Below are positions 24,179-31,880 of a stretch of 64,000 nt of DNA, one piece after another; the stretch's first letter is position 1, and each line of letters starts with the position of its first letter. Source of the stretch: Neomoorella carbonis (GTDB lineage: Bacteria > Bacillota > DSM-521 > Neomoorellales > Neomoorellaceae). Under the pieces are notes generated by a model. That model worked only from the letters and a program-made list of their open reading frames with translations, was not told the DNA's origin and did no database searches. The stretch lies in the NCBI RefSeq assembly GCF_045278715.1, contig NZ_CP136420.1, positions 2,542,001 to 2,606,000 of the forward strand, read 5' to 3'. The translations under genes were made by a program, and so were the position numbers.

Positions 24179-25225
24179 TTAGAAGTTGTATTGATCGACG
24201 TTTTCTTTGGTAAAATCGGTGGGCGGTCCCATAATAACCGTCTTGCCGTCTGATTGGACATGAATCTTACCTACATTGGGAACTTCCTGCCCGTCGGTAG
24301 GCTTCTTGCCATCCAGCATGTCTTTAATCAATGCTACCGTAAGATAACCCAGTTTGGCCGGATCCCATAAGGTCGCAACATCCAGAGACCCGTCTTTCAA
24401 ATAGGTCTTGGAGTCATTGGGCAGGGCGGTCCCGACAACACTGACTTTATCCTGCAAACCTTTTTCCTGAACAGCCTGGGCAGCACCGATGGGAGCCGGG
24501 GTGCTGATGCCAATGATACCCTTCAGGTTGGGATAAGCCTTGATCAGCTCCAGGGCCTTCTGGTAAGCCACTTGCTGCTTTTCATCGGAAGGGACCTTAT
24601 CGGTAACCAGTTTCAGGTTGGGATATTTAGTTTTGGCATATTCCAGGCCGTAGTTAATCCAGCTATTCAGATTAGCCGCAGACAGACCGCCGGTAATTAT
24701 GGCGTATTCAGCGCTGTCGGTGCCCATGCTTTTAACCAGAATATCCCAGATATGTTCGCCATACTGTTTGTCATCAATCTGGTGCACCGATAGATCGACC
24801 AGTGACTTATCAGCCGGCGTATCCCAGTCGGCTACCAGTATGCCTTTATCCTTGGCCTTCTTGAGCACGGGAGCTAAAGCAGCCGGGTCGTTGGGCGCCA
24901 CGGCAATGGCATCAACACCCTGGGTGATAAGGTCTTCAATCATCTTTACCTGCTCTGCAGCGTCGGCCTTAGTGGGACCGGTATAAATGACCTCTACACC
25001 CAGATCCTGGCCGGCCTTCTTGGCGCCCTGCTCGGAAGCGTTAAAGTAGGGTATACCTACCAGTTTGGGCATGACAACAATTTTATATTTTTTGTCCTTG
25101 GCCGTAGCGGTCTGCTGATTTCCTTGTTGCTGCTGCGCCTGGGTCCCGGAGGTTTTATTGCCGCAACCAGCTAAGAGAGAAACAATTAACAGCATTGATA
25201 ATAGAAGCGTTATAAGCTTTTTCAT
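24179..25225 (-). CDS. Sugar ABC transporter substrate-binding lipoprotein (RhaS/LsrB-like)
   Basis: A 348-residue periplasmic-binding-protein-1-like family 4 protein. The N-terminus is a lipoprotein signal (KKLITLLLSMLLIVSLLAGC), with cleavage before the cysteine, then a Q/T/G-rich linker. The body begins YKIVVMPKLVGIPYFNASEQGAKKAG and has the sugar-binding fold segments DAIAVAPNDPAALAPVLKKA and VADWDTPADKS. RhaS and the AI-2 receptor LsrB share this style. In this operon rhamnose is the likely ligand. Start ATG 25225, a good 12 bases after AAAGGAGG; 42 upstream codons in frame are not credible. Confidence 0.9.
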   Translation of the reverse strand: MKKLITLLLSMLLIVSLLAGCGNKTSGTQAQQQQGNQQTATAKDKKYKIVVMPKLVGIPYFNASEQGAKKAGQDLGVEVIYTGPTKADAAEQVKMIEDLITQGVDAIAVAPNDPAALAPVLKKAKDKGILVADWDTPADKSLVDLSVHQIDDKQYGEHIWDILVKSMGTDSAEYAIITGGLSAANLNSWINYGLEYAKTKYPNLKLVTDKVPSDEKQQVAYQKALELIKAYPNLKGIIGISTPAPIGAAQAVQEKGLQDKVSVVGTALPNDSKTYLKDGSLDVATLWDPAKLGYLTVALIKDMLDGKKPTDGQEVPNVGKIHVQSDGKTVIMGPPTDFTKENVDQYNF

Positions 25226-25347
25226 TAAAACTGATAACCTCCTTTGCCAAAGTACGAGCTTGAGAGACCTAGTTAAATTTCTTCTTAATTCCTTTTCTTC
25301 TCCCTCCCACCTCCTTAGAGCCATATTTATCTTCCCTACCAGGCCTC

Positions 25348-26367
25348 TCATGTAGCAACACTTGTCTTCTTTTGCTCTATCTTTACCTCCTTCCCCTGTC
25401 TCCTTTTATTTATTAAGTAGTTTAATAACAAAACAGCAATTAACAGAGCCCCCATAGTGACGTCAACTATAAATCTGTTTATACCGATTAAATTCAATCC
25501 GCTGGAGAGTACCTGGACGATGCCGACTGCGATAACAGTCCCGATGACCTTGCCATAGCCCCCCGCGATATCGGTACCACCCAGAACTACAATAGCTACA
25601 CTCTGTAATAAATATGACGAACCATAATCCACCTTAGCTGAATTATAGCGGGAGGTCATAATAAGGGCGGCCATTGCAGCCAGCGTTGCCGCATAAAGGT
25701 AAACAATCATTACCACTTTTTTCGTATTGATGCCAGAAAAATATGTGGCTACCGGGTTACAGCCAAACATATAAACACTTCTTCCCCAGGCAGTTCGCTC
25801 CAGCAGAATCCCGGTCAAGCTCGCAAAGGCGATAAATATTAAAAGTGGGACAGGGACAAAACCCAGATAACCATTGCCAATCCACTGGTACTGTTCAGGG
25901 AAACCCGATATAGCCCCTCCTTTGGTTAGCCAAATGCTCAGTCCTTCAAACAGTGTCATAGTCCCAAGGGTAACAAGGATAGGCGAAACACCTACATATG
26001 ATACGAGGAAGCCGTTTATAAAACCGCAAATTAAGGCGGTGATCAGGGTAACCAGGACTGCCTTCATGATTAAAAGCAGTACTGCTGTTCCCGCAACCCC
26101 GGCATTATAGCCGGAAGATAGGACCAAGGCGCCGGCTATCCCGGATAGGGCAGCTGTAAAGGTAATTGAAAGATCTATCCCGCCAGTGATAATGACCACC
26201 ATCATACCCAGGGCTATAATCCCTAACTCGGGCAGCTGGGTTGCCATGGATTGGAGGTTTCCCAGGCTCAAAAACTTTGAAGGGGAGATTACTGACATTA
26301 ACAGAAAGAGACCCGCAAAAACATACAGGAGTATCATTTCTTTGCTTGATTTAGACAAATATGCCAC
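25348..26367 (-). CDS. Sugar ABC transporter permease (RbsC/RhaQ-like), subunit 1
   Basis: A 339-residue integral membrane permease of the branched-chain/ribose superfamily with eight to ten hydrophobic segments. Family signatures are ELGIIALGMMVVIITGGIDLSIT (about 47-69), the loop YMFGCNPVATYFSGI, and VAIVVLGGTDIAGGYGKVIGT near residue 270. It is one of two different permeases that would form a heterodimer, as in RhaP/RhaQ and LsrC/LsrD. Six bases separate it from the second permease gene upstream. The C-terminus overlaps nothing and is followed by the binding protein gene. Confidence 0.92.
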   Translation of the reverse strand: MAYLSKSSKEMILLYVFAGLFLLMSVISPSKFLSLGNLQSMATQLPELGIIALGMMVVIITGGIDLSITFTAALSGIAGALVLSSGYNAGVAGTAVLLLIMKAVLVTLITALICGFINGFLVSYVGVSPILVTLGTMTLFEGLSIWLTKGGAISGFPEQYQWIGNGYLGFVPVPLLIFIAFASLTGILLERTAWGRSVYMFGCNPVATYFSGINTKKVVMIVYLYAATLAAMAALIMTSRYNSAKVDYGSSYLLQSVAIVVLGGTDIAGGYGKVIGTVIAVGIVQVLSSGLNLIGINRFIVDVTMGALLIAVLLLNYLINKRRQGKEVKIEQKKTSVAT

Positions 26368-26373
26368 CCCTCT

Positions 26374-27372
26374 TTAGTATTCTACATCTACTCTTGGTAG
26401 GCTCTTTTCCATCCGTTTCCTTTGCATAACATCAAAGCTGACGGCAAAGATAATGATGATACCGACAATAATTTTTTGCCAGAAGGTTGGAATATGGGTC
26501 AGGATGAGGCCATTATTAAGAACCGCCATGAATAAAACGCCAAGGATGGTGCCAGCGACAGAGCCGCTGCCGCCCATAACATTAGCACCTCCAACTACAA
26601 CTGCTGCGATTACCTGTAGTTCAAAACCTAAAAAGGCATTGGGATCGACCTGACGCATAATAGATGTATGCACAACTGCCGCCACGCCAGCCAGGAAGCC
26701 CATGTAGGCATATACAAATATTAAAGTACGTTCTATATTAATACCCACTCGTTTGGCCGAGACAGGATTACCGCCCACTGCATATACCGCCCTGCCAATC
26801 AGGGTATATTTCAATAACGCCCAGGTTAGCAATGCCATTATTAGAAAAATTATTATCTGAATAGGGATTCCCACCATATTGCCGCTGGCATCAGTAAACT
26901 TAAACAGGGTAATTTTACCGAAATCTATAAACCACGCGGGAATATCGTTGATCCAGGTACCGTTGGTGTAATAAAGCATAAGCCCGTTTATAATGCTCAT
27001 TGAGCCCAGGGTAACTACAATGGCAGGGATATTAGCCCGGGCGATTAAAGTCCCATTTATTATTCCAATGATAATTCCGCCTGCAATAGCAACGAAAAAA
27101 GTAAGTAGCAGGTTACCGCCAATAGTTACCATAAATTTACCGATCAATACCGTCAGGACCGCAACCACCGCGCCTACGGATACGTCAATACCACCTGTAA
27201 TAATAACCAGCGTCATTCCTAAAGCCAGGATGCCCAATACAGCATTGTTCTTAAGTAAGTCAAGCAAATTATCCGGACGCAAGAAAACATTGCTGCGAAT
27301 ACTGATTAAAACTGATAAGAATACCAACATTAATAAAATCCACAGTTCCTTTGATTTAGTACGTTGTTTCAT
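26374..27372 (-). CDS. Sugar ABC transporter permease (RbsC/RhaP-like), subunit 2
   Basis: A 332-residue partner permease. Signatures: AVLGILALGMTLVIITGGIDVSVGA (about 40-64), YAVGGNPVSAKRVGIN and VVGGANVMGGSGSVAGTILGV. Start ATG at 27372 is preceded by AAGGTG; the 10-residue upstream extension contains the ribosome site and is rejected. It lies between the ATPase and the other permease, all on the minus strand with short gaps, so the four transporter genes are co-transcribed. Confidence 0.92.
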   Translation of the reverse strand: MKQRTKSKELWILLMLVFLSVLISIRSNVFLRPDNLLDLLKNNAVLGILALGMTLVIITGGIDVSVGAVVAVLTVLIGKFMVTIGGNLLLTFFVAIAGGIIIGIINGTLIARANIPAIVVTLGSMSIINGLMLYYTNGTWINDIPAWFIDFGKITLFKFTDASGNMVGIPIQIIIFLIMALLTWALLKYTLIGRAVYAVGGNPVSAKRVGINIERTLIFVYAYMGFLAGVAAVVHTSIMRQVDPNAFLGFELQVIAAVVVGGANVMGGSGSVAGTILGVLFMAVLNNGLILTHIPTFWQKIIVGIIIIFAVSFDVMQRKRMEKSLPRVDVEY

Positions 27373-27410
27373 TTTTATTACACCTTCTCCTTGTATCACC
27401 ACAGACAGGT

Positions 27411-28925
27411 TTAAGCCGTTACCCGACCCGGCATTCCCATGAAAGCCCTGTTCATAATTTTTTCCTGGGTGGCTTCTTCGATATCAAACTCGCCCACCAG
27501 CCGCCCACGGCGCATTACCAAAATACGATCACTTACAGCTAAAATTTCAGGTAGTTCCGAAGAAATCATCAGGATACCCATCCCCTGCGAGGCCAGCTGA
27601 CGCAGAAGTTTATGAATTTCTGCTTTGGCACCGACATCTATGCCATTTGTTGGTTCGTCAATAATTAAGATTTTAGGACGTGTTGCCAGCCATTTGGCCA
27701 GTACTACCTTTTGTTGATTGCCGCCTGAAAGCTGCATTGCCAGCATATTGGGCAGCCGGGGCCTTACGTCCAGGGCCTCCATATACTGTCCTACAAGTTC
27801 TCGCTCTTTGCTGGTATTTAAGAGACCAAATTTGCCCCGCATCTTTTTGAGCATGGCCAGGGAAATATTATTGGCTACCGATTGCCTTAATACCAGACCT
27901 TCACGCTGCCTGCCTTCCGGAATATAGGCAATACCCAGACGCATGGCTTCTTCCGGAGAGCGTATATTAACCTTGACGCCTTCTAAGAAAATTTCTCCGC
28001 TATCGGGAATATTAAGTCCAAACAAGGCCTGGGCGACTTCTGTTCGCCCCGCGCCGACCAAGCCGGTAAGGCCTAATATTTCTCCTTTGCGCAAAGTAAA
28101 AGAGATGTCTTTAAAATTGCCCTTCTTAGTTAAGTTAACGACTTCTAACAGTACCGGCCCCGTTTCGTTTCCGGATTGCCTAATAAATTCTACTTTTCGC
28201 CCCACCATTAATGATATGAGCTTTTCCTCATCCAGTTGTTCCTTAAGATAAGTACCAATATATTTGCCATCACGCAAAACGGTAAAGCGTTCGGCAATAG
28301 TAAATAATTCTTGTAGTCTATGGCTAACGAAAAGAATGGCAATTCCTTTCTCTTTCAGAGCCCGGATAATTTTAAACAAGTTTTCAACCTCGCCGCGCGA
28401 CAGGGAAGAGGTAGGCTCATCCATAATAATAAATCTCGCTTTAAATGCAAGGGCACGGGCTATAGCCACCAATTGCTGTTTCGCAACAGGTAATTTTTCT
28501 AGCTGTAGATTAAGATCTAATTCAACTCCCAGCTCAGCCAGGGCATTTGTAGCCGTTTCTTTAATCTCATGCCAGCTAACAAAGCGTTTTCCCCGGCCGA
28601 TTTCCTTGCCAAAACTTATATTCTCCGCCACCGTAAGATTGGGGAAAAGACTGAAATCCTGGTAAATAACAGCTATGCCTTTTTGGCTGGCATCAAGAGG
28701 CTGCCGGATGTTTGCCGGAATGCCGTCGATTAAAAATTCCGCCCCCGGATCCGGTTGCTCCACGCCAGCCAATATCTTTATCAGGGTTGATTTGCCAGCA
28801 CCATTTTCACCCACCAGGGCATGAACTTCGCCAGGCATTATTTCCAATTGAACTGAGTCTAAGGCCCGAACACCCGGAAAAGTTTTAGTTATATTCCTCA
28901 TCTGCAGAAAAGGTTTTCGACTCAT
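27411..28925 (-). CDS. Sugar ABC transporter ATP-binding protein, two NBDs (RbsA/RhaT-type)
   Basis: A 504-residue tandem ATPase. The first domain has GENGAGKSTLIKILAGV, the LPVAKQQLVAIARALA segment and FIIMDEPTSSLS. The second has GLVGAGRTEVAQALFG (a degenerate Walker A), LSGGNQQKVVLAKWLA and ILIIDEPTNGIDVGAK. This layout is characteristic of ribose, AI-2 and rhamnose importers. ATG at 28925 follows GGAGCTTTAT; an in-frame extension overlaps the DeoR gene and is unlikely. Confidence 0.93.
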   Translation of the reverse strand: MSRKPFLQMRNITKTFPGVRALDSVQLEIMPGEVHALVGENGAGKSTLIKILAGVEQPDPGAEFLIDGIPANIRQPLDASQKGIAVIYQDFSLFPNLTVAENISFGKEIGRGKRFVSWHEIKETATNALAELGVELDLNLQLEKLPVAKQQLVAIARALAFKARFIIMDEPTSSLSRGEVENLFKIIRALKEKGIAILFVSHRLQELFTIAERFTVLRDGKYIGTYLKEQLDEEKLISLMVGRKVEFIRQSGNETGPVLLEVVNLTKKGNFKDISFTLRKGEILGLTGLVGAGRTEVAQALFGLNIPDSGEIFLEGVKVNIRSPEEAMRLGIAYIPEGRQREGLVLRQSVANNISLAMLKKMRGKFGLLNTSKERELVGQYMEALDVRPRLPNMLAMQLSGGNQQKVVLAKWLATRPKILIIDEPTNGIDVGAKAEIHKLLRQLASQGMGILMISSELPEILAVSDRILVMRRGRLVGEFDIEEATQEKIMNRAFMGMPGRVTA

Positions 28926-28989
28926 ATAAAGCTCCGTCCTTCCCCGATTGGCCAGTATACTTTGGTTATTTTTATAGCCATCTATGCGA

Positions 28990-29796
28990 TTAACCACTTG
29001 CCTGCAAATCGCTCCCCTGATGAGCCGCTCGCCCCTCGGCTACAATTATTTCTACTCCGGCCCGGCGAAATTTTTCTATTTCCTCTCCCGGGGTGCCGTT
29101 ATCAGTAATTAGCTTCTGCACAACCGTCACCGGCGCCACAGTGGCCAGAGCTGCCGTACCAAATTTATCATGATCTGCCAGGAGAATTATTTCCTTGGCT
29201 CCCCGCAACAGTTCAGCTTTCACCCTGGCCTGCACCTCGGTGGATTCGGTGATGCCTTCCTCCAGGGTGACCCCCTTGCAGGAGATAAAAGCCTTTTTAA
29301 TGTTGTAGCTCGCCAGGGCGTTTTCCACCAGCGGCCCCACAAAGGAAAGGGTGCGGGGATGCAATGTTCCGCCGGTGCAGATGACCGTAATGTCCGGATT
29401 GCCAGCTAGGGCCATGACAACCTTCAAGGCATGGGTAATTACCACCAGGTCCTTTTTATCTTTAAGAAAATGAACAAACTGCAGAGCGGTGGTGCTGGCG
29501 TCAACGGCGATAACGTCACCGGGCTGGACCAGTTCAGCCGCCCACCTGCCTATCAGCTGCTTTTCGTAACGATTGCGCATATTGCGGATGTGGAAGGCGG
29601 TTTCTTCCTGGGTAGAGGCTATTTTTACGGCGCCGCCATGGGTACGCTTCAAATAGCCTTCACTTTCCAGGCGTTCTAAATCGCGACGGATGGTTTCTTC
29701 CGTAACTTGAAAGATACTGCTGAGTTCGGTAACTTTGACGATACCCTGGTCATCCAAATGCCTGATAATTTCTCGCCGCCGGTCTTCAGCCCGCAA
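28990..29796 (-). CDS. DeoR-family transcriptional regulator of the sugar/BMC operon
   Basis: A 268-residue repressor. The N-terminal HTH is RRREIIRHLDDQGIVKVTELSSIFQVTEETIRRDLERLESEGYLKRTHGGA; this is the DeoR signature, in which the last arginines contact DNA. The C-terminal sugar-phosphate sensor domain (DeoRC) has AVDASTTALQFVHFL, VICTGGTLHPRTLSFVGP and LLADHDKFG. The start is most likely TTG at 29796 behind GGGAGGG; a TTG nine codons earlier is possible. As first gene of the rhamnose/BMC operon it probably senses a pathway intermediate such as rhamnulose-1-phosphate and controls the whole unit through palindromes just upstream. Confidence 0.92.
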   Translation of the reverse strand: MRAEDRRREIIRHLDDQGIVKVTELSSIFQVTEETIRRDLERLESEGYLKRTHGGAVKIASTQEETAFHIRNMRNRYEKQLIGRWAAELVQPGDVIAVDASTTALQFVHFLKDKKDLVVITHALKVVMALAGNPDITVICTGGTLHPRTLSFVGPLVENALASYNIKKAFISCKGVTLEEGITESTEVQARVKAELLRGAKEIILLADHDKFGTAALATVAPVTVVQKLITDNGTPGEEIEKFRRAGVEIIVAEGRAAHQGSDLQASG

Positions 29797-29884
29797 GCCC
29801 TCAACCCTCCCTTCCGAAAACAAACATCTTTATTTTTGTTTTGCTTAATTAATTCGCCATATACGCGGAAATTCCTTCTGGTTA

Positions 29885-29925
29885 TACAAATTTTTTTGTT
29901 TAAAATTTGGATTTACAAATTTGTA
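29885..29925. promoter_or_regulatory. Candidate DeoR operator palindromes
   Basis: TACAAATTTGTA at 29914-29925 is a perfect 12-bp palindrome. A related element, TACAAATTTTTTTGT, lies at 29885-29899, 29 bp away between starts (nearly three helical turns). Both share TACAAA/TTTGT half-sites and lie upstream of the DeoR gene, where the operon promoter should be. Binding is inferred. Confidence 0.5.
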
Positions 29926-30026
29926 CCCTGCGTTTTCCTAAAAAATAATTCTGCCACCATACTTGCTCCTCAATGCCAAGGTGAAAATAATGGCTATTAG
30001 CAATAATTAAACAATCGTTTCTCCTC

Positions 30027-30055
30027 TTGACAGGGATGAAATAAGCATGTAATAT
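30027..30055 (+). promoter_or_regulatory. Sigma-A promoter of the tRNA cluster
   Basis: TTGACA (30027-30032), 17-base spacer, TAATAT (30050-30055): a perfect -35 and near-perfect -10. Transcription would begin at about 30062, four bases before tRNA-Lys. Confidence 0.9.
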
Positions 30056-30065
30056 ACAAACCTGT

Positions 30066-30141
30066 GGGCCATTAGCTCAGGCGGTAGAGCACCTGACTTT
30101 TAATCAGGGTGTCGGTGGTTCGAATCCACCATGGCTCACCA
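30066..30141 (+). tRNA. tRNA-Lys (anticodon TTT)
   Basis: Acceptor GGGCCAT/ATGGCTC (one G-U), D-arm AGCTCAGGCGGTAGAGC, anticodon stem CCTGA/TCAGG with loop CTTTTAA, T-arm GGTTCGAATCC, discriminator A and encoded CCA. Confidence 0.97.
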
Positions 30142-30148
30142 GATATAT

Positions 30149-30223
30149 GGCCCGTTGGTCAAGAGGTTAAGACACGAGCCTTTCACGCTCGTAACGGGGG
30201 TTCGATTCCCCCACGGGTCACCA
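30149..30223 (+). tRNA. tRNA-Glu (anticodon TTC)
   Basis: Acceptor GGCCCGT/ACGGGTC, anticodon stem CGAGC/GCTCG with loop CTTTCAC, T-arm GGGGGTTCGATTCCCCC, discriminator A and CCA. Seven bases after tRNA-Lys. Confidence 0.97.
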
Positions 30224-30228
30224 AACCA

Positions 30229-30305
30229 GGAGCCGTAGTGTAGCGGTCTAACATGCCGGCCTGTCACGCCGGAGATCGCGGGTTCAATTCCCGTCGGCTC
30301 CGCCA
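30229..30305 (+). tRNA. tRNA-Asp (anticodon GTC)
   Basis: Acceptor GGAGCCG/CGGCTCC, anticodon stem GCCGG/GCCGG-complement with loop CTGTCAC, T-arm CGGGTTCAATTCCCG, discriminator G and CCA. Five bases after tRNA-Glu; the three form one transcript. Confidence 0.97.
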
Positions 30306-30316
30306 GGAAAGAATAA

Positions 30317-30338
30317 AGCCCCGGGAAGGGGCTTTTTT
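30317..30338 (+). terminator. Terminator of the tRNA cluster
   Basis: AGCCCC pairs with GGGGCT around GGGAA, followed by TTTTT; 12 bases after tRNA-Asp. Confidence 0.9.
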
Positions 30339-30460
30339 GCTACGTATAGCATGGTATAATAAATGTAGAGGTAAAAGCAGTTTTTAGGGTATGATGAGAT
30401 TGTAATAATTTTCGAGAATTTACCGGCGGGGTTTGCAGGCAATGCGGGAAGGTGTTTTCT

Positions 30461-30721
30461 ATGGTACAAATTAGCTGGTTCTATGGCATCAAGATTTCAA
30501 TGTTTTATGACGAACATTTACCGCCCCATTTTCATGTGGAATATGGGGATTACCATGCTATTGTCGATATTCAAAAGGCGGTAATTATTAAAGGCCAGCT
30601 TCCAAAAAAACAGGCGAGTTTGGTTATAGCCTGGACCTTACTGCACCAGGATGAATTAATGGATAACTGGCATAATGCTTATCATAAAAAAGAGCTGTTT
30701 AAAATCGATCCCCTCAGATAG
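30461..30721 (+). CDS. DUF4160 family protein
   Basis: An 86-residue protein of the DUF4160 type: WFYGIKISMFYDEHLPPHFHVEYGDYHAIVDI, with the conserved D-H-PPHFH motif. ATG at 30461 follows AAGGTG by 6 bases. DUF4160 genes are commonly paired with DUF2442 genes, as here (14 bp gap), in a module suspected but not shown to be a toxin-antitoxin pair. Function unknown. The histidine pair in PHFH suggests metal or nucleic-acid interaction, but this is speculation. Confidence 0.85.
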   Translation: MVQISWFYGIKISMFYDEHLPPHFHVEYGDYHAIVDIQKAVIIKGQLPKKQASLVIAWTLLHQDELMDNWHNAYHKKELFKIDPLR

Positions 30722-30734
30722 GAGCGTGATAAAA

Positions 30735-31019
30735 ATGATTCCCCCCGCATTAATCCAAGTATATGCTGATAAAGAAAGGGATTACGCCATTATCTGCCAG
30801 TTCGCTGACGGCAAAGTGACCCGCTACGATATGAAGAATCTCTTATATGGGGTTTTTGAACCCCTGAAAAACAAAGATGTGTTTAAAAACACTTTAACGA
30901 TCCTGGATAATACGGCGGCCTGGGATTTAACCGGAAAAAGGGATGAAACCAACTGCCTGACCATTGATCCCTGGACATTATATAATGCCGAAGACATAAC
31001 CGGCGATATGATTCATTAG
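30735..31019 (+). CDS. DUF2442 family protein
   Basis: A 94-residue protein, partner of the DUF4160 gene. The DUF2442 pattern is visible: a short N-terminal strand, YAIICQFADGKVTRYDMKNLLYGVFEPLKNKDVFKN, and the terminal W-LTGKRDETNCLTIDPWTLY (usually W-n-D-ld-a-d-LY). ATG at 30735 is preceded by AGGAG. The stop lies in a hairpin that closes the unit. Confidence 0.85.
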   Translation: MIPPALIQVYADKERDYAIICQFADGKVTRYDMKNLLYGVFEPLKNKDVFKNTLTILDNTAAWDLTGKRDETNCLTIDPWTLYNAEDITGDMIH

Positions 31020-31046
31020 ACCCACCTGGATGTCCCCGGTGGGTCT
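31018..31046. terminator. Hairpin between convergent DUF2442 and FadR-type genes
   Basis: AGACCCACC pairs perfectly with GGTGGGTCT around an 11-base loop, overlapping the DUF2442 stop codon. No T-tract follows on either strand, so termination may be inefficient. Confidence 0.55.
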
Positions 31047-31089
31047 AATGCATATTATCCCGCTAAAGAAGGTCCGGGCGGCAGTTCTC

Positions 31090-31803
31090 CTATTCCTTTT
31101 GCAACTCCCGCTCGACAAAACGCAGGTGCTGGCAGATGGCCCTCCGGGCGTCGCGAGGGGTGTGGGCTTTGATGGCTTCGTAAATACGTTTATGCTGCTC
31201 AAAGAGCAGCTCCTGGTTGCCAGGGGTGGTATAGAGGCGCTGGCGGCTGGTACGCAGGGCCTGGCGCATGGTGTCGGAAACCGTATGCATGAGCCTGGCC
31301 AGGACGGAATTGCGGGCCGCTTCGGCTATGGCCAGGTGAAAGCGCAGGTCGGCCTCTTCCCCCAGGGTGCCATTCCGCAGGTCTCGCTCCATTTCCTTTA
31401 AAATCCCGGCCATTTTTTCTAAATCTTGCGGCCCGGCGCGGCGGGCCGCGAGATACGCGGCCTCGCCTTCAAGGGCCTGGCGCGCCTCCAGAAGTTCCAT
31501 GGCTTCCTGGCGGTCCAGCAGCAGGGCCATTGCCAGGGGTTCTACAATGGCCCCGTAACGGATATTCTGGACAAAGGTGCCCTCCCCCGGCCGGATGTCG
31601 ATAACCCCCATGGCCGCCAGGGCGCTAAGGGCTTCCCGGACGGAGGCGCGGCTGACACCCAGACGCTCGGACAGTTCCCGCTCTGGAGGCAGACGATCCC
31701 CGGGTTTCAGGTTGCCCTTACCAATAAGGTCCTTGATCTGCTGGACGATTTCTTCATAGATTTTCTTGGGCCGGATAGGCCTCAGGTCCACCTCTGTCCT
31801 CAC
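31090..31803 (-). CDS. GntR/FadR-family regulator of lactate genes (LldR/LutR-like)
   Basis: A 237-residue regulator. The N-terminal winged helix is IYEEIVQQIKDLIGKGNLKPGDRLPPERELSERLGVSRASVREALSALAAMGVI, the canonical GntR motif. The C-terminal all-helical FCD domain has metal/ligand positions D-HLAIAEAARNSVLARLM and the terminal H in ICQHLRFVERELQKE. It is the last gene downstream of the lactate-utilisation genes on the same strand (77 bp after the fused LutB-LutA). FadR-type regulators of lactate operons respond to lactate. A palindrome in the lldP promoter is a candidate target. Confidence 0.9.
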   Translation of the reverse strand: MRTEVDLRPIRPKKIYEEIVQQIKDLIGKGNLKPGDRLPPERELSERLGVSRASVREALSALAAMGVIDIRPGEGTFVQNIRYGAIVEPLAMALLLDRQEAMELLEARQALEGEAAYLAARRAGPQDLEKMAGILKEMERDLRNGTLGEEADLRFHLAIAEAARNSVLARLMHTVSDTMRQALRTSRQRLYTTPGNQELLFEQHKRIYEAIKAHTPRDARRAICQHLRFVERELQKE

Positions 31804-31880
31804 CTCTAAAAAGCAGCCTGTCTAATCCCAGCATTAAGTCCGCACAAGTTCCCTCCAGGTGCAGTTTTTATCCCCATGTT

